From the NCBI GenBank assembly GCA_964638715.1, contig CAZWZF010000002.1, forward strand, positions 124,001 through 188,000: a DNA stretch of 64,000 nucleotides, given 5' to 3'. The DNA is from JBAXQQ01 sp037131695 (GTDB lineage: Bacteria > Armatimonadota > Hebobacteria > CAIYQO01). Below are positions 52,977 to 61,328 of this stretch, piece by piece (positions within the stretch are counted from its first letter, which is position 1; each line of letters starts with the position of its first letter). A program made the position numbers and the translations under genes. The notes beneath the pieces are model-generated. The model saw only the letters and a list, made by a program, of their open reading frames with translations, did not search any database and was not told the DNA's origin.

Positions 52977-53999
52977 TTATTTGCATAATGGCAGTGCGGC
53001 ACAAGCATCTATATTATAGTCGTCAACTTCACCACGTTCTCGCTTGAAATATGCCGCGGCAGCAATCATTGCAGCATTATCAGTACACAGCATTCGAGGC
53101 GGTAGTGAGAGTGGGAATCCTGTTTGTAGTGCCTTTTGCTCTGCTAATTCACGCAAGCGGCTATTGGCGGCTACTCCACCTGCTAATACTACCTGGGCAG
53201 GATTCATTTCTTCGGCAGCCGAAAAAAGTTTATTTACGAGTACTGACATGACAGCTTCCTGAAAACTTGCTGCAATATCCGGGGTGCTGGCGCGATTTTC
53301 TGCAGTAGTTTTTCGCAGATAATTACCCAAGGCTGTTTTGACACCGCTAAAACTGAAGTCATAAGTGCCTGGCATCAAAGCACGCGGGAATTCAATGGCT
53401 TTTGGATTGCCTTCCTTGCTAAGGTTGTCAATTACTGGCCCACCGGGGTAACCTAAGTCAAGCTGGCGGGCAGCTTTATCCAATGCCTCACCAGGAGCAT
53501 CGTCTTTCGTTCGACCAAGAATAGTATAACGTCCGTGATCTTCCATCCATACTGTATGACTGTGACCACCAGAAACAATTAAAACTAAAGCCGGCAATGC
53601 TGGTTCGGGACGATTATCATTATCTACCCGCAGCCAATTAGCATAAAGATGGCCTTCTAAATGATTAATGCCGATTAATGGCAAATCATGCAAATAAGCA
53701 ACTGTTTTCGCTCCAACTAAACCAACAACCAGTGAACCGATAAGACCGGGTCCGTTAGTTACAGCGATACAATCAAGGTCGTTATACGTTATATTGGCTT
53801 TCTCTATAGCTGCCGATATAACCGGGGTCAGATATTCTAACTGCTTGCGGGAAGCTAATTCTGGTACAATACCGCCATATTCACGGTGAAATGCTTCAGA
53901 TGAAGATACAATATTAGATAATATTTCGCGGCCATTTGCCACAATTGAAGCTGCGGTTTCGTCGCAGCTGCTTTCTATACCAAGTATTAATCTATTCAT
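52977..53999 (-). CDS. tsaD: tRNA threonylcarbamoyladenosine synthase TsaD
   Basis: TsaD transfers threonylcarbamoyl to A37 of ANN-reading tRNAs. The 340-residue ASKHA protein has the opening ILGIESSCDETA, metal ligands H113 and H117 (NHLEGHLYA), VSGGHSHTVW, GEALDKAARQL and VLAGGVAANSRLR. It has no Shine-Dalgarno and a consensus -10 (TATAAT) nine bases from the ATG, suggesting a leaderless mRNA. No tsaB or tsaE gene is next to it. Confidence 0.96.
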   Translation of the reverse strand: MNRLILGIESSCDETAASIVANGREILSNIVSSSEAFHREYGGIVPELASRKQLEYLTPVISAAIEKANITYNDLDCIAVTNGPGLIGSLVVGLVGAKTVAYLHDLPLIGINHLEGHLYANWLRVDNDNRPEPALPALVLIVSGGHSHTVWMEDHGRYTILGRTKDDAPGEALDKAARQLDLGYPGGPVIDNLSKEGNPKAIEFPRALMPGTYDFSFSGVKTALGNYLRKTTAENRASTPDIAASFQEAVMSVLVNKLFSAAEEMNPAQVVLAGGVAANSRLRELAEQKALQTGFPLSLPPRMLCTDNAAMIAAAAYFKRERGEVDDYNIDACAALPLCK

Positions 54000-54008
54000 G
54001 ACGCATTT

Positions 54009-54014
54009 ATTATA
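54009..54014 (-). promoter_or_regulatory. Candidate -10 box of a leaderless tsaD promoter
   Basis: Consensus TATAAT on the minus strand, nine bases upstream of ATG 53999, without a Shine-Dalgarno. The -35 is poor (TCAGAA at 17 bases), so this rests on the -10 alone. Confidence 0.35.
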
Positions 54015-54058
54015 CCATTTTGGCAGGGAGTTCTGATAATCGGTAGAAAATTAAAATT

Positions 54059-54913
54059 ATGAACAATGTAATAAAATGTGGTAATGTCAGCTTCAATATT
54101 GGTGAACGTACCTATATAATGGGAATTATTAATGCCACTCCAGATTCATTTTCAATGGATGGATTATCAAATAATATTAAAGAGATATTACATTTGGCTG
54201 ATAAAATGATTAAAGACGGTGCTGATATCTTGGATATTGGCGGAGAATCCACTCGTCCTGGTTCAGAACGGGTAGGGGAAGATGAGGAGCTTAACAGGGT
54301 AATTCCAGTGATTACTGCCATAAAAGAAAGATTTGATATCCCCGTTTCTGTAGATACTTATAAAAGTAAAGTTGCAGCCTGCGCTATAACTGCAGGTGCT
54401 GATATGATAAATGACATCAGTGGTTTAAAGTTTGATGATAGAATGGCAAATATCGTTGCCAATTCTAATGTTCCGGTAGTTCTGATGCACACATCAGGCG
54501 ACCCTAAAATAATGCAGAGTGCTCCAGAATATGATGATATTATTAAGGCAATAATTACATATTTGCAGGATTCTACTGATATTGCCTTGTGTTCAGGTGT
54601 AAAGAGCGATAATATCATTTGGGATCCTGGTTTTGGATTCGGTAAGACAGTAGAGCATAATTTAGAAATAATTCGTCGATTGGATGAAATAAAAAGTTGT
54701 GGTTATCCGGTATTAATGGGAACATCAAGAAAATCAACAATAGGAAAGTTATTAGCGGATGCCCCGGTAAATGAGAGATTAGAAGGTACAGCGGCAACTG
54801 TTGCATTATCAATAGCAAATGGTGCAGATTTTATTCGAGTACATGACGTTAAAGAAATGAAAAAAGTAGCAATTGTAGCTGATGCTATAACACGAAAAAG
54901 CCGCCGGCTATAA
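54059..54913 (+). CDS. folP: Dihydropteroate synthase
   Basis: A 284-residue TIM-barrel enzyme joining pterin pyrophosphate and p-aminobenzoate in folate synthesis. Both signatures are clear: IMGIINATPDSFSMDG near residue 21 and ADILDIGGESTRPGSE near 59. The pterin-binding DPGFGFGKT and the loop LMGTSRKS also fit. No Shine-Dalgarno is seen. The gene's last codons form part of the hairpin shared with the convergent frr gene. Confidence 0.96.
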   Translation: MNNVIKCGNVSFNIGERTYIMGIINATPDSFSMDGLSNNIKEILHLADKMIKDGADILDIGGESTRPGSERVGEDEELNRVIPVITAIKERFDIPVSVDTYKSKVAACAITAGADMINDISGLKFDDRMANIVANSNVPVVLMHTSGDPKIMQSAPEYDDIIKAIITYLQDSTDIALCSGVKSDNIIWDPGFGFGKTVEHNLEIIRRLDEIKSCGYPVLMGTSRKSTIGKLLADAPVNERLEGTAATVALSIANGADFIRVHDVKEMKKVAIVADAITRKSRRL

Positions 54914-54922
54914 ACCGGCGGC
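54900..54922. terminator. Terminator overlapping the folP stop
   Basis: Stem GCCGCCGG/CCGGCGGC (8 bp) with a 7-base loop that contains the folP TAA at 54911-54913. It lies 12 bases beyond the convergent frr stop. There is no T-run, so function rests on stem strength. Confidence 0.6.
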
Positions 54923-54934
54923 AATAAATAGCAA

Positions 54935-55501
54935 TTAAACTTCCATTATTTCAGCGACTTTTTTATCTAATACTGCATCTACTTTTTTCACATTATCGTC
55001 AGTAACTTTCTGGATTTTCTCCTGTGCCCGCTTTGATTCATCTTCAGAAATAGCATGGTCCTTTTCTAATTTCTTTATATGGTCAATAGCATCACGGCGA
55101 ATATTGCGGATCGCAATTCGAGCATCTTCAGTTTTTTTGCCAGCTAATTTAGCAAATTCTTTGCGGCGTTCTTCAGTTAATGCCGGCAATACCAATCTCA
55201 GCATCTGACCATCATTGCTTGGGTTTAAGCTAAGGTCGCTATTTAAGATTGCTTTGCTGATTGCATTAACTTGCCCCTTGTCCCAGGGGGTAATAGTAAT
55301 AAGGCGCGGTTCAGGTGTTGCAATATTTGCAAGTTGGCTTATTTGGGTAGGGGTACCATAATAATCGATATTTATACCGTCCAAAATGGCTGGATTGGCG
55401 CGTCCAGTGCGGATATGCCGAAATTCTTCTTCAAGATTGGCAATTGCACCATGCATGCGGTGCTCAGCATCTGTAAAGATTTCACTGATTGATGTAAACA
55501 T
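54935..55501 (-). CDS. frr: Ribosome recycling factor
   Basis: A 188-residue RRF that splits post-termination ribosomes with EF-G. The L-shaped fold's signature runs from the N-terminal helix (MHGAIANLEEEFRHIRTGRANPA) through ITPWDKGQVNAISKAI to the C-terminal helix with RNIRRDAIDHIKK. It is usually beside pyrH and tsf; here it stands alone. GAGG lies ahead of the ATG. Confidence 0.96.
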   Translation of the reverse strand: MFTSISEIFTDAEHRMHGAIANLEEEFRHIRTGRANPAILDGINIDYYGTPTQISQLANIATPEPRLITITPWDKGQVNAISKAILNSDLSLNPSNDGQMLRLVLPALTEERRKEFAKLAGKKTEDARIAIRNIRRDAIDHIKKLEKDHAISEDESKRAQEKIQKVTDDNVKKVDAVLDKKVAEIMEV

Positions 55502-55618
55502 TGTATTTAACCTCGCAAATTTGGCGTAAGTCGTATGACAGATATATTTTGCCGTTATTCTCCGATATTGTCAAAAATTAAAGAAAAGTAATAATGCAAA
55601 CGGTTGTTTTATTGTTAC

Positions 55619-55647
55619 TTGACGACTTTCTCCGGTAAAAGTAACAT
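55619..55647 (+). promoter_or_regulatory. Candidate promoter of the M28 peptidase gene
   Basis: -35 TTGACG (55619-55624), a 17-base spacer, and -10 TAACAT (55642-55647). Flanking GTTACTT (55614-55620) and AAGTAAC (55639-55645) form a 7-bp inverted repeat overlapping both boxes. Confidence 0.45.
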
Positions 55648-55668
55648 ATATACACAGGTAATGATAAA

Positions 55669-56634
55669 ATGACAATTATAAATAAAATTTGTTTTGCAGC
55701 AGCTTCCTTTATTTGTTTGCTGACATTAATGGGAGCTGGATGTGCAGGGAATGCTGGTGGTGTAAAACCACCGGAAAAGCCGGTAATTGAAGTCGAATCT
55801 AATAAAGATCAAATGTGGAAAGACCTGGTAAAACAGGTCGATTTTGGACCAAGAGTTCCCGGCACACAGGCGCATCTGAATACACGAGATTGGATTATTG
55901 CGTCTTTAGTACCGAATTGTGACAGCGTAAAAACTCAGCAATTTTCACACGTTCTGGGTGGTAAAAATATTACTATGTGGAATGTGATAGCCAATATTAA
56001 TGGAAAAGGTGCAGAATCAAGAGATAAAGTGCTTTTAGCAGCACATTGGGATACTCGACCTAAAGCAGACCAAGATTTAAATATAGCAAAACAGCAGACA
56101 CCTATAGATGGTGCAAATGATGGAGCCTCTGGTGTGGCGATACTATTAGAAATTGCTCGAATGGTTAAGAACCACCCAATAGACAGAGATGTTGAGTTGG
56201 TATTTTTTGATGGGGAAGATTATGGCCCGGGTATTAATAATATGTTACTTGGGTCAGCTTATTATGCTAAAAATATTGTATTAAAACCCAATTGGGGTAT
56301 TTTATTGGATATGGTCGGGGATGCCGATTTAACAGTATACAGAGAACCTAATTCAGAAAAGTTAGCTAAATTTGTAAATGATAAAATATTTCGTGCTGCT
56401 TTAAGCGCCGGTTATATTAGAACAGGCACTAAACCGGGATTTATTGACCAACTATATAAATATCCAATTATTGATGATCATATAGCTATAAATGATGCTG
56501 GTGTGCCAATGGTTGACTTGATAGACTTTGATTATCCATATTGGCATACTACTGGTGATACTATAAATAAATGCAGTGCTGATAGTTTGAAAGTAATGGC
56601 TGATACAGTGTATTTGACTATATCGAAGCAATAG
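55669..56634 (+). CDS. M28-family glutaminyl-peptide cyclotransferase-like lipoprotein
   Basis: A 321-residue exported zinc enzyme. The signal peptide ends in a lipobox-like MGAGC with C25; the -3 residue is Gly, so lipidation is uncertain. M28 motifs are AAHWDTRP, GANDGASG, FFDGEDYG and YWHTTGDT, the pattern of glutaminyl cyclases and M28 aminopeptidases. The WHTTGDT end and the short DGEDYG loop favour glutaminyl-peptide cyclotransferase, which makes N-terminal pyroglutamate, but peptidase activity is possible. ruvB follows 9 bases after its stop. Confidence 0.8.
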   Translation: MTIINKICFAAASFICLLTLMGAGCAGNAGGVKPPEKPVIEVESNKDQMWKDLVKQVDFGPRVPGTQAHLNTRDWIIASLVPNCDSVKTQQFSHVLGGKNITMWNVIANINGKGAESRDKVLLAAHWDTRPKADQDLNIAKQQTPIDGANDGASGVAILLEIARMVKNHPIDRDVELVFFDGEDYGPGINNMLLGSAYYAKNIVLKPNWGILLDMVGDADLTVYREPNSEKLAKFVNDKIFRAALSAGYIRTGTKPGFIDQLYKYPIIDDHIAINDAGVPMVDLIDFDYPYWHTTGDTINKCSADSLKVMADTVYLTISKQ

Positions 56635-56643
56635 TGAGGAAAA

Positions 56644-57675
56644 ATGGACGAGAGATTAATTTCTGGTGGTGAAACAATTGAAGATGTAGTAACATCATCA
56701 GCATTACGACCGCAAATGCTGTCTGATTATATCGGCCAGCCGCAAATAAAAGAAAACCTTAAAACTGCGATGACCGCTGCACAGGCACGGTCTGAAGCAT
56801 TAGACCATGTTTTGTTGTATGGACCTCCGGGTCTTGGCAAAACAACCCTGGCACATATTATTGCTAATGAGATGGGTGGCGAATTAGTTACAACCAGTGG
56901 TCCGGCATTAGAAAAAGCTGGCGATCTGGTAGGGCTTTTAACTAATCTGAAACAAGGTGCAGTTTTCTTTATTGATGAAATTCATCGTTTGCCTCGCGTT
57001 GTAGAGGAGTATCTTTATTCTGCGATGGAAGATTATTCTGTCGATTTTATGGTTGATAAAGGTGCATTTGCAAAAAGTATCAAACTGCCGGTAGCAAAGT
57101 TTACTTTAGTTGGCGCAACAACCCGGGCAGGCAAATTAACAGCACCACTTCGTGAAAGATTTGGAATATTTTATCATTTGGATTTTTACCCGGATGATGA
57201 GTTGGTGAAAATCGTTACTCGTTCCGCTGGCATTATTAAAATTGAAATAACAGCAGAAGGCGCAGCAGAAATTGCCCGCAGAAGTCGCGGTACACCGCGC
57301 ATTGCAAATCGATTATTGCGCCGAGTTCGTGATTATGCCCAGGTGCATGCTGATGGCATTATTAATCGGGAGATTGCTGATCGTGCTTTATTGTCACAAG
57401 GAGTCGATCATAAGGGATTAGATGAAGTAGACCGTAAATTACTGATGACAATTATGGATATTTATCAAGGTGGACCTGTTGGTGTTGAGGCACTGGCGGC
57501 AACATTAAACGAAGAAAGTGATACCCTTGTAGATATGGTAGAACCATTCCTGTTGAAAATTGGCTATTTAAGCAGAACACCCAGTGGGAGAAAAGCTACA
57601 CAATTAGCTTATAAACACTTCAATCTGTGCCCACCTGACCAGGAAAATGATAATCAGCAATCTCTTTTTGGGTAG
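56644..57675 (+). CDS. ruvB: Holliday junction branch migration ATPase RuvB
   Basis: A 343-residue AAA+ motor. RPQMLSDYIGQ opens the domain; Walker A is GPPGLGKT at 60-67, Walker B FIDEIHRL, sensor 1 GATTRAG, the arginine-finger region LRERFGI, and the C-terminal winged helix (LLKIGYLSRTPSGRKAT). Neither ruvA nor ruvC is adjacent. GAGGA precedes the ATG. The spacing implies co-transcription with the M28 gene upstream and the zinc-ribbon gene 24 bases downstream. Confidence 0.97.
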   Translation: MDERLISGGETIEDVVTSSALRPQMLSDYIGQPQIKENLKTAMTAAQARSEALDHVLLYGPPGLGKTTLAHIIANEMGGELVTTSGPALEKAGDLVGLLTNLKQGAVFFIDEIHRLPRVVEEYLYSAMEDYSVDFMVDKGAFAKSIKLPVAKFTLVGATTRAGKLTAPLRERFGIFYHLDFYPDDELVKIVTRSAGIIKIEITAEGAAEIARRSRGTPRIANRLLRRVRDYAQVHADGIINREIADRALLSQGVDHKGLDEVDRKLLMTIMDIYQGGPVGVEALAATLNEESDTLVDMVEPFLLKIGYLSRTPSGRKATQLAYKHFNLCPPDQENDNQQSLFG

Positions 57676-57699
57676 AATATATATAGTCGGGAGAAACAG

Positions 57700-59025
57700 A
57701 TGATTACTTGCTCTCAATGCGGAATAAGGGTAGATGACGGTGATGATAAGTGCTTCAATTGTGGAGCACCTATTTTGACTGATGTTATTCATACCATATT
57801 GGGAAGTCAAGTAGAAAAAGAACTTTCAGAAGCCAATTTATTAAAGACTAAGGGAAAATTTGTCGAAGCAATTTCTGCTTGTGCAGAAATTTTGCGAAAC
57901 AATCCTGAAAATGCCGCCGCACATGCTTTGTTAGGAGATATTTATTTTGATCAGCAAAACTTTCGTGAAGCTTTGGGCTGGTATAAATTAGCTGTAAAAT
58001 TAGAACCATTAAATGAGAATTACAAAAAAAAAGTGAATGGGTTAGCTGATAAAATATTTGGTGCAGAAGTATCTGTTAGCAATAAACAAAAAAGCTCCGG
58101 TTGGAGTAAAAATCCGATTATGGTATCAGTTGATGAATCGCCATTTGTAAAAGCTAAAAAATGGATTTTGTCACTTTCGCCAGCATTGATTATAACAATC
58201 ACCACGATATTATTTGCAATTATTGGCGGAATTGTCGTATTTACTTTATTTAAACCACCAGCAACATCAGAAAATAATGAAACTCCGCCTCCTGTAACAA
58301 CAGAAACCACTGGTAATCAGCCACCACAGCCTGATGCTGTTATCAATAATAATGCCAATAAACCGCCAGATAACAATATGCCAACTATTGTACAACCCAA
58401 ACCTGATGTTACAGAGAATGGTGATATTCCCGGACTGCCGGGTATTAAGGTAGATAAAAATATCCCACCGGCAACTAATACTGATCAGACACCAACGCCA
58501 ACTCCGAATCCTACACCGGTTAATCCTCCAATGGGAGCAGGTAATAATAACTTGACACCTTTACCGAGTGATAATGGTGGCAATGCAACGCCAGGACAAG
58601 AAGTTGCACCGCTGAAACCTTCAGATTATGATATTCCGAAAACTGATTGGAAGTTGATGCTTAATGCAGATTTGAAGACCCAGGCAAATATTGGCACTAT
58701 AGATAGAGCAGTAGATAAAGATGGAACAATTACTGTCGAATATCATATTTCTGACACATCAGCAGATTTATACAGTAAAAGAAAAGTCTTATTTACAACT
58801 CAATGGATACTGTTCTCATTAATACAACATAATTATGCCGGAAATAAAATAGTGTTAAACTGCACGGCACCCGATAAGGTACGCAAGACCAGAACAACGG
58901 TGTTTTTCACTGATTTGTCTAAAGAACAGGCTAAAACAGCGATTTCTGCAAAAGATTATGGCGTTTTTGCAAATTCGATAGGAATTATAGTATGGAGAGA
59001 TGATTTTAATGGTATTCGTTTATAA
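57700..59025 (+). CDS. Zinc-ribbon/TPR membrane protein with Pro-rich linker, unknown function
   Basis: A 441-residue protein. An N-terminal zinc ribbon has C4, C7, C18 and C21. Two TPR units lie at about 40-110 (LGDIYFDQQNFREALGWYKLAVKLEP). One membrane segment lies at about 165-190. A Pro/Thr/Asn-rich linker runs to about 305, and a folded C-terminal domain (WKLMLNADLKTQANIG to the end) is not recognised. A membrane-spanning adaptor is likely, with ribbon and TPR inside and the last domain outside. It ends directly against the convergent GtrA gene with no intergenic base. Confidence 0.8.
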   Translation: MITCSQCGIRVDDGDDKCFNCGAPILTDVIHTILGSQVEKELSEANLLKTKGKFVEAISACAEILRNNPENAAAHALLGDIYFDQQNFREALGWYKLAVKLEPLNENYKKKVNGLADKIFGAEVSVSNKQKSSGWSKNPIMVSVDESPFVKAKKWILSLSPALIITITTILFAIIGGIVVFTLFKPPATSENNETPPPVTTETTGNQPPQPDAVINNNANKPPDNNMPTIVQPKPDVTENGDIPGLPGIKVDKNIPPATNTDQTPTPTPNPTPVNPPMGAGNNNLTPLPSDNGGNATPGQEVAPLKPSDYDIPKTDWKLMLNADLKTQANIGTIDRAVDKDGTITVEYHISDTSADLYSKRKVLFTTQWILFSLIQHNYAGNKIVLNCTAPDKVRKTRTTVFFTDLSKEQAKTAISAKDYGVFANSIGIIVWRDDFNGIRL

Positions 59026-59451
59026 TCATTTAACTACTTTACGATTAAAAGTTATCAATTTCGCCATTACAAAGTTAATGGGCATCATAATTACTGCAAC
59101 TGCTATTGTAGCATTAAAATCATCTGTTACTAATTGATATCTGCTGTGAATAAAATACAGAATTATTTGAGCAAAGAACATATAGATAAAGACATTAACT
59201 AAAATGAATGTAAATATCTGAGCCGAAACATTATCACAATTATTTTTGAAAGTAAATTTCTTGTTCAGTAAGTAATTAGTTGTACCACCCGCAACATTAG
59301 CGAAAATAATCGAGATTTCGGCTGTGATACCCATTTTCTTAATTAATATGAAATTTATGATTGCATAAGCTGCAAATGCCAGAATACCAACTACACCATA
59401 TTTAAAAAATTGCCAGAATAAACTTTTGAAATCGTTTTTTTGAAAACTCAT
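59026..59451 (-). CDS. GtrA-family small membrane protein
   Basis: A 141-residue protein with four membrane segments. The FFKYGVVGILAFAAYAIINF opening and NYLLNKKFTFKN loop are typical of GtrA, a family often linked to flipping lipid-linked sugars. Its start overlaps the stop of the upstream radical SAM gene by 4 bases (ATGA), so the two are translated together; the glycosyltransferase that normally accompanies GtrA is absent. Confidence 0.85.
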   Translation of the reverse strand: MSFQKNDFKSLFWQFFKYGVVGILAFAAYAIINFILIKKMGITAEISIIFANVAGGTTNYLLNKKFTFKNNCDNVSAQIFTFILVNVFIYMFFAQIILYFIHSRYQLVTDDFNATIAVAVIMMPINFVMAKLITFNRKVVK

Positions 59452-60701
59452 TTCTTTGCCCGGGAAGTTGTTGTTGCTCTTCGTGGGGCAGCAGAACTAC
59501 GATGAATCTCTTCCATTTCGCGTAAAGTTATCATCACATTAGTGGCGGGTCTGCCGGCTCTTAATTCTTGCGCCATAGCTTTAAATACCGGTGCGGTATG
59601 ATGAAAGAATCTTTTCAGACCAGGACATAAATAAGAGTATAATTTATTATCTCTGCCTAACCGCAATCTATGTTTTGGGCAATCACCATTACAAAATACA
59701 AGACAGTCGCATTTTCTGCATTCATAAGGTAAATTATCAGCTTTATTTCTTCCAAAAGATAATTGTTCACGACTCTCTATCATAGTTTTCAATGATGCCG
59801 CATCAGAGATGTTGCCGCGAAAGTATTCTGGATAGACATAATGGTCGCAAGCAAAAAGGTCGCCATTATGTTCTACGGCCAGTGCCATACCACATGTTTG
59901 AGCATAAACACATACCGTCGCAGGATGTCCCATCCAGCTGCTTAGTGTTGATTCAAATAATTGCACAAAAACTCTGCCAACGTCATTAAGCGACCAGTAA
60001 TCGAAAATCTGACATAGAAAATCACCATATTTGTCAGGATCCACTGTAAAAGGTGTAACTTGTCTGCTTCTGGTTCCGGTTTTTTCTACAATGGGGATGA
60101 ATTGAATAAAATCGATACCTAAACCTGTAAGGAATCGATAAACACGCAATGGATGTTCAACATTTGCTTTATTAACAGTCACCAGTGCGTTGAATTCAAC
60201 TTTATTTCGCTGCAGCGCGTTGATTGCTGTCAGTACCTTGGCATGGCTTGGTTTTCCACCTTTATCTTTGCGATAATAGTCATGCATTTCTATTGGGCCA
60301 TCTATACTTACCCCAACAAGAAATTTATTTTCATAAAAAAATGCTGCCCAATCATCATCTATAAGAGTGGCATTTGTTTGAATGGCATTTGATATTCGTA
60401 AACCGGGACGAGTATATTTTTTTTGAAGATCTAATGCATGCCTGAAAAAATCTATCCCCATCATTAATGGTTCGCCGCCTTGCCAGCCGAATACAATTTC
60501 TGGTCCAGGATGTGCCTGAATATATGCTGCTGTGATACGTTCTAATGTCTCTATATCCATTTTAGTTTGCTGATTTGGATATAGTTGAGATTTAGATAGA
60601 TAATAACAATAATCACACGATAGGTTGCATGCTGCACCTGTCGGTTTTAACATTAAGTGGAATTGACCGTTAACTCGTGGGTTGTTTGTCTTAATTGGCA
60701 T
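59448..60701 (-). CDS. Anaerobic sulfatase-maturase-type radical SAM/SPASM enzyme
   Basis: A 417-residue radical SAM protein with C25, C29, C32 (CNLSCDYCYY) and a SPASM C-terminus: CGMALAVEHNGDLFACDHY, then CRKCDCLVFCNGDCPKHR. The LMLKPTGAACNLSCDYCYYL opening and GWQGGEPLM fit the anaerobic sulfatase-maturating enzyme (anSME) group, which makes formylglycine in sulfatases. No sulfatase is in this window, so its target is unseen. Oxygen sensitivity of such enzymes suggests an anaerobic setting. Confidence 0.88.
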   Translation of the reverse strand: MPIKTNNPRVNGQFHLMLKPTGAACNLSCDYCYYLSKSQLYPNQQTKMDIETLERITAAYIQAHPGPEIVFGWQGGEPLMMGIDFFRHALDLQKKYTRPGLRISNAIQTNATLIDDDWAAFFYENKFLVGVSIDGPIEMHDYYRKDKGGKPSHAKVLTAINALQRNKVEFNALVTVNKANVEHPLRVYRFLTGLGIDFIQFIPIVEKTGTRSRQVTPFTVDPDKYGDFLCQIFDYWSLNDVGRVFVQLFESTLSSWMGHPATVCVYAQTCGMALAVEHNGDLFACDHYVYPEYFRGNISDAASLKTMIESREQLSFGRNKADNLPYECRKCDCLVFCNGDCPKHRLRLGRDNKLYSYLCPGLKRFFHHTAPVFKAMAQELRAGRPATNVMITLREMEEIHRSSAAPRRATTTSRAKK

Positions 60702-60741
60702 CGATTGAATTCTATCAGGATTATCCTTGTAATGTCCAGTA

Positions 60742-61239
60742 TCAGCGATATTTAGATCGCTCTGCTGGTGATATAGTATTAGAAATTTTGTCTAAAATAG
60801 TGGTCTGTTCTTTCTTTAGTATTTTACATGCTTCATTCCAGTAATATGCCCGGGTAGTTACGATTATTGCAGAAATTCTGCTAATCTCTTTATCCATTTC
60901 TTCTATTTTTGAGGCGACAGGTTTGTTTTTCGAGTAATCCTGATATTTTTTGATTTGAATTTCTAATTCATTTTTTGCTTTTGCAATTGATGCATTATAT
61001 TTCTGTTGTAATTTTAGAATATTTTCCTTTTGGATTGCCGACAATTTTAATTCACTTGATTTATCCAATAAAAATTTTGGCGATAATCCATCTTTTACTT
61101 GTGAAATAGAATTAATGGTTCTTGTTATCTCAGGATGTCCGCCAAACCAGTTGTAACTTTTGTTTAATTTTTGCAATATGTTATATATTACCAAAGCTAA
61201 AAGTACCGTAATTAATAAAATTTGTATGCCTTTTTTCAT
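60742..61239 (-). CDS. Membrane-anchored CpxP/Spy-like helical protein
   Basis: A 165-residue protein with an N-terminal membrane anchor or signal (about 5-22) and a helical remainder. The segment LKLSAIQKENILKLQQKYNASIAKAKNELE follows the pattern of the LTxxQ-containing periplasmic proteins (CpxP/Spy/heavy-metal resistance families), but the motif itself is not intact, so the family is a guess. It lies 40 bases upstream of the sulfatase-maturase gene on the same strand, so co-transcription is possible. Confidence 0.55.
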   Translation of the reverse strand: MKKGIQILLITVLLALVIYNILQKLNKSYNWFGGHPEITRTINSISQVKDGLSPKFLLDKSSELKLSAIQKENILKLQQKYNASIAKAKNELEIQIKKYQDYSKNKPVASKIEEMDKEISRISAIIVTTRAYYWNEACKILKKEQTTILDKISNTISPAERSKYR

Positions 61240-61256
61240 TTATTCCCCTAAAAATA

Positions 61257-61279
61257 TTGACTAAAATGGGTAAAACGCG
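61257..61279 (+). promoter_or_regulatory. Weak promoter candidate for the permease gene
   Basis: -35 TTGACT at 61257-61262 is good; a -10 near TAATAATT about 18 bases on is poor. The divergent gene lies 18 bases to the left. Confidence 0.25.
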
Positions 61280-61328
61280 CTAATAATTAGCAGCGATTGC
61301 GAAACCTTATTAAGGACAGGACAAAATA

